Shown here piece after piece: positions 22,306 to 33,482 of a stretch of 64,000 nucleotides of DNA; position 1 is the first letter of the stretch, and each line of letters starts with the position of its first letter. The notes below the pieces were generated by a model. The model saw only the letters and a program-made list of their open reading frames with translations. It was not told where the DNA came from and searched no databases. This DNA comes from Pristionchus mayeri (Eukaryota > Nematoda > Chromadorea > Rhabditida > Neodiplogasteridae). The translations under genes were made by a program, and so were the position numbers. The stretch is taken from contig BTRK01000006.1 in assembly GCA_036245805.1 (NCBI GenBank), positions 1,178,001 to 1,242,000 of the forward strand, written 5' to 3'.

Positions 22306-23562
22306 TCAATGTAATATTGGAGGATCCATCTTTCCGCCGGCATTCGCGTCACGCATACTGGGAGCGACGTAGCGCGAGGGCTTGTTGGCTGCAAACTCGG
22401 ACGCGGTCGGGATCAGCTCCGGAGCAGTCTCGCTCTTCTGAAACGTTCGAATTTAATTTAATTTAAGTGAATCTTAAGTACGCCTATTGAATCAATCAGA
22501 TGAACAATGTATAAAAAATAACGAATTGAGTTGACTCGCCTGGATGGTTCTCCAGGTCTTCGTGACCCCCTTCACGACATCCTTCTCTTCCTCGACAGCT
22601 TCGGGGGTCTCTTCCTCGGTGTCTTCGAGACCCATGTCCTTAATGCGCAGTCCGTCGACTCTGCAAAGACAAGCATAAACCATTGAAATGTTAATAATTG
22701 AAACCAATTGTGGCTCTGATGCGCACTCCGCGCTGACGCCACTCAGTAGGTAAGAAAAGCTACTACAACGCATTGCAAACCTGTTGTTGGTGTTGGCCTC
22801 ATAATCGAGCCACTCGCTCTCCTCATGCGATCCGTCGTCATCTCCGTTCTTGAGATCCTCGGCTTCTTCACGTTCTCTCTCTTCCTGAACAAGTTGATTA
22901 ATTGTGATGAAATACAAGTATCAGTTGTGTTGTGTCCTTGTCCCTTGTAGATGGGAGAGGACGTGCGTAAACGCAGAGTTTGTCACCACAAAATAAATAT
23001 CAGAAAATACACAAGAGGAGAGACCGGACCGCTAGCCGGTGAACGAGCTAAAGGATAGAATGAATGGATGGAGTGAGGGAAGAGTGGGGCGAGAGAGCGC
23101 ACTTGGGAAGAGAGTGCAGAGAAAGAGAGTGCGCGGGAAAGAGAGGGAGAGAGAGCGAGGCCGAAGCGTATTGACACGTAATACAGCAGTTTGAGAGGGA
23201 GGACTTACAGTAATGGGAAATGTCGTAATCGACAAGTGAGTTAATTGTGTATAGGAATAATCTAATAAGGTAAATTTGCTATTACGATGGTTCCTATACA
23301 ACAAGTTGATTGTTCCCACTAAAATCACAATATAAATGCAATCGAAACTACACAAACCTGCTTCTTCGCCTTGCGCTCAAGGAGACTTCCGACATCATCG
23401 ACCTTTACGACGGACTGCAAATGCAAAGATCACTTTAATAAAACAATTAAATAAAGAGATAATATTAACCACTTTCTAAATAATGGGATATGTAACATAA
23501 ATACAACTAACCTTCTTCTTGTTGTCCTTCTTCTTAGCAAAGAACGAATCAAGATCGGCCAT
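22306..23562 (-). CDS. cdv3-like: CDV3-like protein
   Basis: Five exons on the minus strand: 23512-23562 (MADLDSFFAKKKDNKKK), 23358-23414 (VDDVGSLLERKAKK), 22781-22884 (acidic, ending EWLDYEANTNN), 22540-22660 (VDGLRIKDMG, ending TKTWRTIQ) and 22306-22437 (KSETAPELIP, NKPSRYVAPS, stop). The joined frame is open for 154 codons. The N-terminal DxFFAKK motif, the DGLR block, the W-plus-basic segment and the C-terminal YVAPS/YRPP-like block match the CDV3 family, a conserved protein of uncertain function. The fourth intron starts GC, not GT (CATCCAG then GCGAGT). An acceptor TTTCAG at about 23647 before the start codon marks a 5'UTR intron or trans-splice site. The gene sits opposite to and inside the split protease B. 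Confidence 0.75.
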
Positions 23563-23639
23563 TTTGATTTGTTTGCTGCTTCAAGTCGACGAAAATGTCG
23601 AAGTTCCACGCAGTTTGATGGGGTTCCACTCCGGGATTA

Positions 23640-23905
23640 CGAATTCTGAAACAAAAACGTAATTTCTAACAAGTACAACAGGATCGTATCATAAAACGCA
23701 CATAAACAAACATAAACTGCGCCTATTTTTTTAGCAAAAAAACACGTCGCACTATGTAAATCGATCAATTTGAACAGGCAGAACTGATTACGAAATGAAG
23801 GCGTTACTCACAGAGATGGTCAGAGTGGTGGAAAGCCTCTTGGGCGAGAAGGTGACGGGAGAAACGACTGCTGCCGTTCCGTTGAGGCCATTTAGCATGG
23901 TAAGG
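23640..23905 (-). other. Possible 5'UTR exon of the CDV3-like gene with an upstream ORF
   Basis: A minus-strand stretch from ATG near 23899 (MLNGLNGTAAVVSPVTFSPK) reads to a GTGAGT donor near 23814. Joined to the acceptor near 23647 it would stop almost at once (asparagine, serine, stop), leaving the CDV3 start codon as the next ATG. It is either a short upstream ORF or chance. Sequence from 23906 to 24500 shows no gene. Confidence 0.3.
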
Positions 23906-24517
23906 ATGCGGCTCCCTCGTCGTTCTTCTCCTCTTCTAATCGAGTCCATCGTCGTGACGGCCTATGTAAATCGATTTAGAATCGAACGCAATCGTTTTTA
24001 TACGACAAATATTAAAAATATAGAGCGAAAGCGCGCCGAACCGCATGGGTGGAGGACAGAGCGCAAGGCACAAGTTACGCGAGCCGAAACACGCGTAACT
24101 CGCGCTCCGTATGTCGCCCAAGCATAAATTTCACGAATTTGGCTTGTAGCGACACTAAAGCACATATTCAGCATGTTGGAAACAGCGGATGATCAAATTA
24201 AAAACGCAAAATAGGGAAATCTTCAAGTTGGAGTTGTGGCAACTAGGAGCCGTCAACTCAGGACACAACCGGTAAATAGTGAATCATGGGAAACAAAGCA
24301 CCCGTTACCGTACTCACCCTAAATTCCCACCAATATTTTCGCATAGCCATTTTATTTTTTAAATTACGCGAACAGAAATTTTTTCTATTTTTTTTGTATT
24401 ATAATATCAATTTTGAAATTACGAGTTCTACACAATAAGTTCAAATGTCCAATCTCTGCCAGGTCCCTTTAACATAGCGCATTGTTCTGCTAGTGTTTTT
24501 GTAAGATTCGAGTTTAG

Positions 24518-26132
24518 CTTGCACGCCCGATCACATTTGACGAGTCAATCTCTCCTGTATGCTTGCCTAAACAAACGCAATCGATTCCAACCGACGCTGT
24601 TGCTATTGGCTATGGAGATGATATCAGTCAGTTTGGAAGAATATCTAGTACTCTTTTACTGTGCATTACTGACAACAAGCATGTGCTACAATGTTTTCAT
24701 CTTTCAGGCAGGGGACCAAACTCATTAAACAAATATTGTTCATCTTTTGAGAATATTGCATCCATTTTTTAGGGCCGGGAACAGATGAGCCAATTGAAGA
24801 TGGCCAACTTCGAGAAGTTATTGTGCCAATTATGAGAAGAGAAATTTGCAAGTGAAATGCTATACATAAATTCATAATTATCAAGGCTAAGTTTCAGTGA
24901 GCGATGGGCTATGGCTGCAGAGTCAGCAGGCTTCTCGAAGCAGGAAATTCTTGAATTTGTTGCAACACTGCATATTATTTGCGCCGGATCGGCGAGCCGG
25001 GGCGCATTTCATGTATTGTTTTCTGGAATACCATTTTAATTTTCCCGTAAATTTAAATGCTCCGAAATCTACTTTGTGATCGGAAATATCAGCAAGGTTG
25101 GATGAGAACTATGATGCCATGCCGCCTTTGATATATCACATTGCGGCATGACGTCATAGATTGCCATCCGATCCTGGTACCGAATTATCCTTTGTCTCCT
25201 AGGGCGACAGCGGAGGGCCTTTGATGATTTTTAATATAATTTTATAATTTTTTAATATAATTAATTTTATTTTTAAATATAATTTTATAATTTTGTAATT
25301 AATATAATTTTCTTCAAGGGCGACAGCGGAGGGCCGTTGATGGTGAAAGCCGAGGACGGAAGATGGTTCCAGGTGACTGCAGTTATCATACGGCTTTTTT
25401 TTATGAGAACTACGACGTAATGCCGCCTTTGATAGATCAAAGGCGGAATGATGTCATAGTTCTCATCCGACCTAGTGTCTATTATACTATGGTCATAAAT
25501 AACACGAGATCTGACGATCAGTGTTGGATCATAACCAAATACTGGACGCTTATGTAAAACTTTCACGATAGCATCTGTCGATATTTTATGAAACTCGAGT
25601 GCCTCTCAAGTGTATTCAATTTCAATTCAATTCAATTTCTTTATCTACCATGATAGGGTCAATAGACTAAGTGGTTCTTCGAAAGTTGATGGTATATTTC
25701 CGACGTCTTGTTGACTCGGTTTGAAAGGGGGGGCTTTGGGAGAGCAGCAGTTTGGTATATAGATTAAAGACGCAGAAGATATTCAGAAGCAAAAGAGATA
25801 GGATCAATGGTCTCGCTCTCTCCATATCATACACTCTCTCGCTGAATCTGACCGACAAGAGAGCGCGTGGTTTGGAGAGAGTCAGACGATGCCACAGAGA
25901 TGAGATATTATCTTTCCCAGATTGGAGTCTCGTCTTTCGGTCAGGAAGATTTGAATGATGCAGACTCAGTGCCGAGTACCTAATTATTTGTTTATTAATA
26001 TGATTTTTTAATTGTACTTTAGGCGTATTCACTGATATTCGACTCTACTGTGACTGGATCAAGCAAACTACGGGAGGAGAAGCGAGTTGTCAGGAAGAAA
26101 ATGCCAAATTGAATGCGAATAACGTGCCGTAA
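24518..26132 (+). CDS. Protease B, 3' half (exons 6-11)
   Basis: Exons 24518-24626 (ITFDESISPVCLPK), 24773-24851 (EDGQLREVIVPIM), 24898-25012 (LHIICAGSASRG), 25319-25372 (GDSGGPLMVKAEDGRWFQ-type serine exon), 25921-25975 (IGVSSFGQ) and 26023-26132 (CDWIKQTTGGEASC to stop). Phases fit the 5' half at 16931-18076, and together they give an open frame of 310 residues, the family length. A second, truncated copy of the serine exon start lies at 25203-25226, 116 bp upstream, with its own AG. No signal peptide, IIGG or His exon lies between 19.2 and 24.5 kb on this strand. It is either the far end of one gene with a 6.4-kb intron or an orphan half. Confidence 0.75.
25094..25182. mobile_element. Hairpin MITE, GCACTAGGTCGGATG family
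   Basis: Arms TTGGATGAGAACTATGATGC and complement around CCGCCTTTGATAT. It lies in the intron just before the duplicated serine exon of protease B. Confidence 0.7.
25398..25475. mobile_element. Hairpin MITE, GCACTAGGTCGGATG family
   Basis: Arms GAGAACTACGACGTAATGCC and complement meeting at CCTTTGATAGATCAAAGG. It lies in the intron after the serine exon of protease B. Confidence 0.75.
25805..25893. mobile_element. Hairpin MITE, GTCTGACTCTCTTC family
   Basis: Arms GTCTCGCTCTCTCCATATCA and TGGTTTGGAGAGAGTCAGAC around CTCTCTCGCTGAATC. It is in the intron before exon 10 of protease B. A TTGAAA-type tail (reverse orientation) lies nearby at 25614-25645. Confidence 0.75.
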
Positions 26133-26523
26133 ATTATAACATGTGACTTGAAACTCTCAAGTTAATGAAGTGCTTATTATTTGTACATCAAGAAATCTTG
26201 GGTTTAAGTATGCGAAAATCAATGAACAGATTTTCCATTCGCTTTAGCAAAGTAACTGCATAGCGTTAAATCATCGTTGTCTTAAAGTTATCAGACGAGG
26301 ACGAAAGCCTGATCTGACCCTGATCTCGTCGCGTGTACGAGAGAGTATACAAAAGTGAGAGAGCGCTGATCATTTCCGGCTTTCCTATGAGGCTATTATT
26401 GATTTTTAGCATTTTTGTGTATTCATTCTCAACTAATTCAGCCACCCGCTATTCGATGGAGCACAAAAAATAGGGGGTCAATTTTGTCCTCGTCTGGCAA
26501 CTTTAATGTCGGGCACGTTGCGG

Positions 26524-26617
26524 GAGCAATCGTCTGACTCTCTTCAGTTTGCACGCTCTCTCGCCGGTCAGAACGACGAGAGAGCGTGCAAACTGAAGAG
26601 AGTCAGACCAATGCTCC
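26524..26617. mobile_element. Hairpin MITE, GTCTGACTCTCTTC family
   Basis: Perfect arms CTGACTCTCTTCAGTTTGCA and complement around CGCTCTCTCGCCGGTCAGAA, ends GGGAGCAATCG and CCAATGCTCC. It is intergenic between proteases B and C. Confidence 0.85.
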
Positions 26618-26774
26618 GTTGCGGTGCGTGTGCACGCCCATCGTTTAAGTTTCGTAGCGTTTCTCAAACACATTTGAGAAACTCTAACGTGTTTGTTCCG
26701 ATTCAGAAAAAAATCGGGAGATTGCGAAAGTTGCATGCAATTACGCAGCTGTTCACTACAACAGTTTAGAATTT

Positions 26775-26855
26775 CCCCACGTAGCCAGTTGCAATATTTT
26801 CCCATCCCAATGTGATTCATATCACCACCATTTGCAAAAATATGGATATATAATT
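26775..26855 (+). promoter_or_regulatory. Conserved upstream module of protease C
   Basis: GTTGCAATATTTTCCCATCC, then TGTGATTCAT, TTTGCAAAAATA and GGATATATAA, in the same order as upstream of B, E, F and H. About 170 bp separate it from the start codon. An acceptor-like TTATTAG before ATTACACGCGGAAGCA lies between them, suggesting a 5'UTR intron or trans-splicing. Confidence 0.6.
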
Positions 26856-27026
26856 CCATTTTACTATGCAACAACCATATTCTTTACCTTTCTCTGTATT
26901 TTTGCAACCGTGTATCATTCGAATACGTCTGAGACTTGCCAGTGCGTTCTCGATGTTAGCTTTCAAATTATTATTAGATTACACGCGGAAGCAGTACCAA
27001 AGCAAAGTTCACAAGCACAATCGATC

Positions 27027-28822
27027 ATGAAAGTGATCATACTAATGTGCATTGTTTCTCCACTGTTATCTTCCATTCCCTGTGGAGCTCACCTTCCCAA
27101 GTCATCTAATAGGTCCAAGAGAATGGTGAGCCGTTTTTTCTACGAATTTTGTGTAACATAGCCTATTTCAATTGAGATTATCGGAGGAAACAACGTGACG
27201 AAGGTGGGAAGGTGATAAATTAAATATTTTTTTTCAATTTTATAATTTTTTTCATTTTTAAATATTAATGTGTATTATTAAGGTGGCCCTGGCAAGTTCT
27301 CCTTGTAGCTGAAAGCTGGGATGGTGGACAGCTTACTTGCGGTGGTTAGCTAATTCATCTTTACCTGCATAACCGAAACAAAAAAATGCCGGTTCTTTGG
27401 CAGCACCCCTTCCTTCCCTACATTAGCAGTTTTTCTTTTGGAAAACACCACTTCCTCAGCCAGTAAAATTGACTTACGAATGACATGCAAAATTTAGGAA
27501 CAGTCATCGGCAATAATTGGATTCTAACAGCTGGACACTGTACACGAGAGAAAATGAATGGACATAATATTTTTAACATTAAAAAATTGTTGCTCTAGGA
27601 GCCACCACCAACGCATACACAACGACAAATCGAAAAATCTTATGTTTTTTTGTTGTTGTAATTTTGTCTATATGTATAAAATTTAGTTAAACGTGAAGCA
27701 AATCATTCCCTTTATTGGATTTTCCCCATTCGCCCCTGCAAATGATGTTGCCCTTTTAAAGGTACTTTTTTTGAAATATTAAAAATAAAGTGGCGTTATT
27801 GCAAATCGGATTGTCATGAGGTTAGGGTTTATTCAAATTTTAAAACGATCAGAGCTAAAAACTTCTTGTTTATGCTAGAATCGAGTTTAGCTTGACTTGC
27901 CGTTGACATTTGATGACTCGATCTCTCCAATCTGCTTGCCTAAACGCACTCAATCGATTACAACCGAAGGCCGTGCTGTTGCAGTTGGATACGGGGATGC
28001 GTACCGTAAGTTCTGCAAAAAATATGATATTCTTAAAATAATAAACAATTCCTTGAAGTAAGGAAAATTAGCATTTCTAGTAGTGATTCTTTTGTATTCC
28101 TGAATAAACTTCATTTTCAGATAGGGACACAAATAAGACAGTTCAAGACGGTCAACTACGCGAAGTCATCGTGCCACTTGTGAGACGAAACATGTGCAAG
28201 TAAAGACTGAAATGCAAATATATCAATACTAGAAATTCTAGTCAGCAATGGTCTACGGCTTTAGAGGAGGAAGGCCTTACTTCGAAGCAGGCCGTTCTCG
28301 AAACTGCACATCATATGCGCCGGATCGACGAATCGTGGAACATTTCAAGTACTATTTTCGAAAATGTTATTGAATTCGAACATGCCGAAATCACTTTGTT
28401 AACCAGAAATATCCATTCACTTCAAGGGCGACAGTGGAGGCCCGTTGATGATGAAAGCTGAGGACGGAAGATGGTTCCAGGTATCATAGCTAATATTTTA
28501 CTTCCATGAGAATAGGTCGGATGAACCTCGGATGGTAACCAAAAACAGATCCGAACCTATATCTTGTTGGTTATTTTCCGTCCTAGTGCCTCACACATAG
28601 ATAGTCCTTTCCAGATCGGAGTCTCGTCTTTCGGTCATTCGTTGACGCAAATGCAGCTCCCAGTATCTTTCTATTATTTTTCAATTGCTCAAGTCCGTTT
28701 TAGACGTGTTCACGGACATTCGGCCTTACTGTGATTGGATCAAGCAAACTACGGGAGACGAAGCGAGTTGCCAGGAAGAAAATGTCAAGTTGCATGCGTA
28801 TAACGTTCCGCATATGAAGTAA
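27027..28822 (+). pseudogene. Protease C: S1-type serine protease, frameshifted
   Basis: All exons are recognisable: 27027-27125 (MKVIILMCIVSPLLSS, PCG), 27177-27211, 27283-27344 (WPWQVLLVAESW), from 27498 (NWILTAGHCT), 27687-27761 (PANDVALLK), 27891-28005, 28121-28199, 28242-28366, 28427-28480 (GDSGGPLMMK), 28616-28664 and 28704-28822. Compared with sister copy B, exon 4 has lost one base, creating TAG near 27597, and its donor reads TT in place of GT. Exon 8 has lost about 11 bp before LHIICAGS, and the exon at 28616 is also out of frame. Several independent lesions make this a pseudogene. The intron inside G-(R)WPWQ is shared with B. Confidence 0.85.
28509..28589. mobile_element. Degraded MITE in protease C intron
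   Basis: Outer AATAGGTCGGATG and CCGTCCTAGTGCC resemble the GCACTAGGTCGGATG family. The inner arms (GGTAACCAAAAACA, TTGGTTATTTTCC) differ. Confidence 0.45.
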
Positions 28823-29464
28823 AGCATAACATAAATTGTGACGTTCAATTTAATGAAGTATGTACAATGTACTCATCTAGACAATATCACTGATTGCCAA
28901 GCAAGTCAACGATTTGCAATGCTTATTCATCGTAGGATAATTTACCCATTCATTGCTACGGTCGACAGTAAAAAAATAACAAATGATATTTATTGATTAG
29001 GTTATCTCGATGTCAATATTCAAATCAGTATACAATAGTCACATTAAAAACTCTCCCACTTGTGTCCTCCACTCTTCCAACGTACGATTGTAACACGGAC
29101 TGCCACAAAATCCCCACCCACATGCTCGCCCGAGCCCAAAATACCACCTGATCTTCCATCTTCGTCGCCTTCAAGGCCTATCCTCCCCTGCTGGTGAATA
29201 AAGTATAAGTATAAGTAAACGAAGGAATTTGCGAATACAACGATTTTATTATTTCACTCGAATGGATTATCCAGTATTCCTATTTGCGCCGCATGAAATC
29301 ATGCATTTCCGCCTACTGATTTGTCGCGAATCGGAATGCTCTTACTCATCGAAACCTTTCATTAACATCATCTCCTTTATGATTCGACAACCACGTCATT
29401 CTGAATCATTCTCATCGAAGACAACTATAAAATTTCTTCGAACACTCATTACCGCATTTCCACC
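28823..29464. other. Intergenic C-D with retroelement-like tail
   Basis: No gene recognised. 29100-29220 ends with GTGAATAAAGTATAAGTATA, a short tandem tail of the kind left by retroelement 3' ends. A TATA-like ACAACTATAAAA lies about 38 bp before protease D and resembles the ACAACTACTATAAAG before protease A. Confidence 0.4.
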
Positions 29465-31077
29465 ATGAAACTTGCATTACTACTGTGTTTAGTCCCTTCG
29501 ATGCTGGCTTCGATTCCCTGTGGGATTCGTCTTCCCGAGGCTAACAATAGACACCGGAGATTTGTGAGTACTCGTGTTTTAAAGTGGGCTCGTGCTCTAT
29601 TTTGTACAGAAAATGTGCAATTGATCATTGCGCCGCACTGTAGGAATTGTTCTTATTATTGTTCAATATATCAAAGAATGAGTGTGATCAAATCAAAATA
29701 GTGTGCGTCGGAGGCAATTTTGCACTTAAATGAACCTAGAACATTCAGATAATCGGCGGCAACAACGTCACGAAGGTGGGAAAGTGGCCGTGGCAGGTTC
29801 TGGTCCTCCCTAAAAATTGGGATGGAGAACTGCACATGTGTGGCGGTTAGTGGGAAATTCCGGTATTCGTCTCGTATGCTAGAGTGGAACTATGTCGGAT
29901 GAGAACTGTCATGGTATCATGATTCTCATCCGACCCTGTGAGTTAGGAATTCGAGTCCCCGTCTCGTTATTTTCAACACTCTTTTACCAATCGATCAGTC
30001 GGGATAATGTATGAAATGAAAAGAGGGAGAATAACTCTAAATTTTACCCCGTCTCTCCGCATGCACGGGAGAGTGTTCAGAGTGAATATCATTATGATGC
30101 CATTAAGGAACTGTGAACAGTGAACGCTGGATTCTCACCGCCGGGCACTGTGTGCGCTCTAAAATCAATGATACTGACATGTTTGATGTGGAGGAAGCTG
30201 TCGTGGCAGGAGCAATCACCAACGAGGAAGGTCGCGAAAATGTCAAAATCGTAAGAGTTTTCGATTTGTACACACCTTGGAATTGATTCAAATTCAGATA
30301 AACGCTACCCGAACTTTAAATTGATATTAATTTTAGGTAAACGTGACTCGATCCATCCCTTTTGAACGCTACACTCCTTTTCTACCGCACAATGATGCTG
30401 CTTTATTGGAGGTCCTAGAATTTGTTTTCTACAATCATTTTTAAGTAATTAAGCTTGACACCCCGCTGATCTTCGACCATACGATCTCTCCCATCTGTTT
30501 GCCGAAATCCACTCAATCGATCCCAAACGATGGATATGCAGTGGCTACTGGATTTGGAACATCAAACTGTAAGTGTTGTTGATACACTAAACATACAAAC
30601 ATAAAAAAAGTCCTTACAAAGCCAGTACTATTGCTCAAATGTTTAATCGATAAAAGCTCACGGTTCCCTTTCTCTTTTTTAGAATGACAGAAGAACTTGG
30701 AGAATGAAAAAGCGCATGGGATGATTATATTATCATTCAGACAGAGGAACAAACGAGATAGCCGAGGACAGCCAACTACGGGAAGTCATCATGCCAATTG
30801 TTAGACGAGACATTTGCAAGTTAGATCACATTTTGTGATTCAAATTCTTATGAAATTTTCAGTCTGCGCTGGGCTGAAGAATCGGTAAATTCCGGCTATC
30901 AGAAGGATGTATTTTTACACCAATTCGCATCGATTGATGTTATTTGCGCAGGATCTATGGGTCACGCAGTTGCACAAGTACAGAGTTTGCGAATTCTTTC
31001 ATAAGAATTATAACGACTAGCTGAATATCAGATAAATTTCATTTAAGGGCGACAGTGGTGGTCCGAAGAAGAAGTGA
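29465..31077 (+). pseudogene. Protease D: S1-type serine protease with C-terminal deletion
   Basis: Exons 29465-29563 (MKLALLLCLVPSMLAS, PCG), 29749-29845 (IIGGNNVTKVGKWPWQ), 30108-30250 (RWILTAGHCV), 30337-30411 (PHNDAALLE, Asp present), 30454-30568, 30741-30819, 30863-30977 (VICAGSMGHAV) and from 31048. All are in frame up to GDSGGP. There the serine exon jumps within one base of the proline codon to the tail of the last exon (GAAGAAGAAGTGAAACTG), and reading stops at TGA 31075-31077. The two terminal exons and the donor of the serine exon are gone. The triad residues remain but the end of the second barrel and the DIRPYCDW helix are missing. Probable pseudogene, possibly a truncated secreted product. 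AATAAA at about 31133. Confidence 0.82.
29891..29940. mobile_element. Short GCACTAGGTCGGATG-family MITE remnant
   Basis: GTCGGATGAGAACTGTCATG is followed by GATTCTCATCCGACCCTG, a compact 50-bp hairpin in an intron of protease D. Confidence 0.6.
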
Positions 31078-31411
31078 AACTGCAGGATGTCAAGATAGAT
31101 TAGCAAGAACCTTGAATATAAATACAGATTTGAATAAAGGATACTGTTGTCGAATCAAAGTGCATTACCTCATCCGATACGCCAACTATTTAACAGAGAA
31201 TAATCAAGGCACATTTCGCATGCGTTTACTAACGGTGGTATCATGCATCATTCAACAAATGGCAATCCAAAGAGATGGTCGAATATTGTATTGAAATGGA
31301 CAATAGCCTTCTGTAGCCCACACATGAGCACATAACATGGGATACATTTCGATTGTTGTCGTTAGTTCGTGAAAGTAAAACTGGCGACAGAAAAGTAGCG
31401 TTCTAATCGAG

Positions 31412-33482
31412 TTAGGTGCGCATTGCTACAACGTTTACTGTCTGACTATTTGCTCTTCGTCCTCCGTTGAGGCACTGCGTGCAGAGAATCTTAGATATCA
31501 CTGCTCTCATTTCTTTCGATTGTGCGAGGCTGAGCAGTGGATTAGTGACGGGATAGATGACGAAGCACAGCTTGAGCAGTAGATTCACCTTTGCGAATGT
31601 GTGACATGATGCAACTAGGGCGTTTTCGGCACTTCTTCGGTTTCTGGCCACCCCCTTCTAATTGCACATCCCCAGCCATCGCTGAGGGGTCGTGCGGCCG
31701 AAAATATGGACGGAATGCATAGAGGGCATAGACAGAGGCATAGAGGAGGAGATGGCCAAAAACCGAAGAAGTGCCTAGTTTTCAAATGGATACTTGGTCT
31801 GACAATCGGTAATCCAGTACGAGTTGAGCAACGATTACAGTAGACGGAGTTAGCAGCATCATGGACGGATGAATTACCTAATGCAGTAAATTATAATTTT
31901 AGCATTTCAAACTCTATTGTCATAGTTCATCAAGGTTATTCTCGGAGCCATGCAATGAAATTTGCACTAATTTCTGTCCCATGTTTTGTTCTCGGTTACC
32001 CAGCAACCTCATGTCCCCGACATGAATCCATATTTGAATCTATCTATCGGTCAAGATAAATTGTTGTTCCCTCATGTCCGTAGAGAACCAAATAATTACC
32101 TGAGAAATCAGCATTATCAAGACGTTTCGTTGAATTACTTTCGAGCGCTCGCTTATCATTGAAGTTTTTATGAATCGGTGAATATCAAATCCTGCTGACC
32201 GCTTGGTTTGGTTTCGGAAAACTTTTTACGTACCACACCACACTAGCACCAAGAATAAAATGCTCATTTCAGAGAATTGCATTATTATCATTATTGTTAG
32301 GAAAGGATTACAAGCAGGCTGAAATAATCAAACCATGGGAGATATGAATTACAGTGCTAATACGGCTCTGACCAGTTCTGTGACTTCAACGCCGACCAGA
32401 TAGATCGTTTCGAAATCGATGCCATATCGGCGTCCGAGCACTTTATTTGCATTAGACCTGAAATATTGCATTTTACAGGCATTTGATGTCTCTTTTGCGC
32501 CTGAATTGACGATCAGGAATCAACAGGAAACTGCTTCCTATAATCCATTGAGCTGCTGGCACGAAAATACATCCCTCTCCAAGTACTCTGAGAACAAGCG
32601 ACTGCGGGTTCGATTTTCTTCAAACATATTGCGTACTACAGATACAAATTAATACCACCGTACCCGAATATCACCCTATAACGATGTAATAATGTGGAGC
32701 AATTGAGACACACAATAATGATGTAGGCCGATGCTTGCAACTGGCAAAAATATATTTGTTCTAGCGGTGTAATATTTATTTTACTTTTTTTAACGCTCGG
32801 CGAAAGACGGATAATTACTTTTAAGTACGTTATGATACAAGAGAGTTGACTCACTGAGGACGACATACGATAGGAAAAAGGGGGTAATGAATGTGGGGGT
32901 TTCACCTGATATGAGATGGGCGCAAGAATAGGAACATGTGCTAGAGGTCCTGTTGGAAAGAAAAGGAGTTTATGAGGAAGGTGTGCCCAAAACTAAAATA
33001 GATCGAAATTATATTTTTATCCACCCTTTAAAAACTAAAATGCTTCTAATGGTCGCACATTGTATAATTCAAATATATTTAGGACACTAAACTAATTTCC
33101 GATTTGAATATTGTGAATGTTTTTCGCGAAATGTAATCTTTTTTCCCGGTTAATGTTCACAGTCACAGATTACTTATCTGGTTCGAAGATCTCATATCTA
33201 TGAACTTATCCATCAATTATATTGATCACTTCTAGATAATTCATCGTAACAACTAACCATGAGAGAAATTGAGGAAGTTATCGCATAAACTGAATCCGCA
33301 CATGCATGAGTGTAGAATAAGTTTCGTATCGATTCCAATTTTTCCGAATTCCTTGAAGTTATTCCCATTTTTTAAAAAATCGAAATGTATTACCTTACTA
33401 AGACGATCACCAGTATGTTGAGAGCTAGTGCAAGTCCAAGGCAAGCATATGAAATAACAGCGAGAACTTGCAAGACCTCCAT
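31412..33482 (-). CDS. Putative 7TM chemoreceptor-like gene (fragmentary model)
   Basis: Three minus-strand pieces look like parts of a nematode serpentine receptor. The first exon, 33394-33482, starts MEVLQVLAVISYACLGL and continues as a hydrophobic helix with the TM1-like LALNILVIVLV. A middle exon ends near 32665; after an AG acceptor it reads QASAYIIIVCLNCSTLLH then RYRVIF, like TM3 with its RY motif. The last exon, 31412 to about 31614, has KLCFVIYPVTNPLLSL (TM7-like NP) and a basic tail to the stop. Intervening exons (one candidate near 32360-32440) are not resolved. A 156-bp MITE sits at the acceptor of the last exon, and the first exon is triplicated. Family assignment is tentative. 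Confidence 0.45.
31619..31774. mobile_element. 156-bp MITE with CTAG target duplication at a splice acceptor
   Basis: Inverted ends GGCACTTCTTCGGTTTCTGG and CCAAAAACCGAAGAAGTGC lie between CTAG direct repeats (31615-31618 and 31775-31778). On the minus strand the CTAG copy next to the last chemoreceptor exon keeps an AG in place. Confidence 0.75.

Noticed and set aside
32909..32952. Possible second exon of the chemoreceptor-like gene (minus strand, TTTCCAACAG acceptor)
   Set aside because: Phase fits, but the short translation is not hydrophobic or receptor-like.
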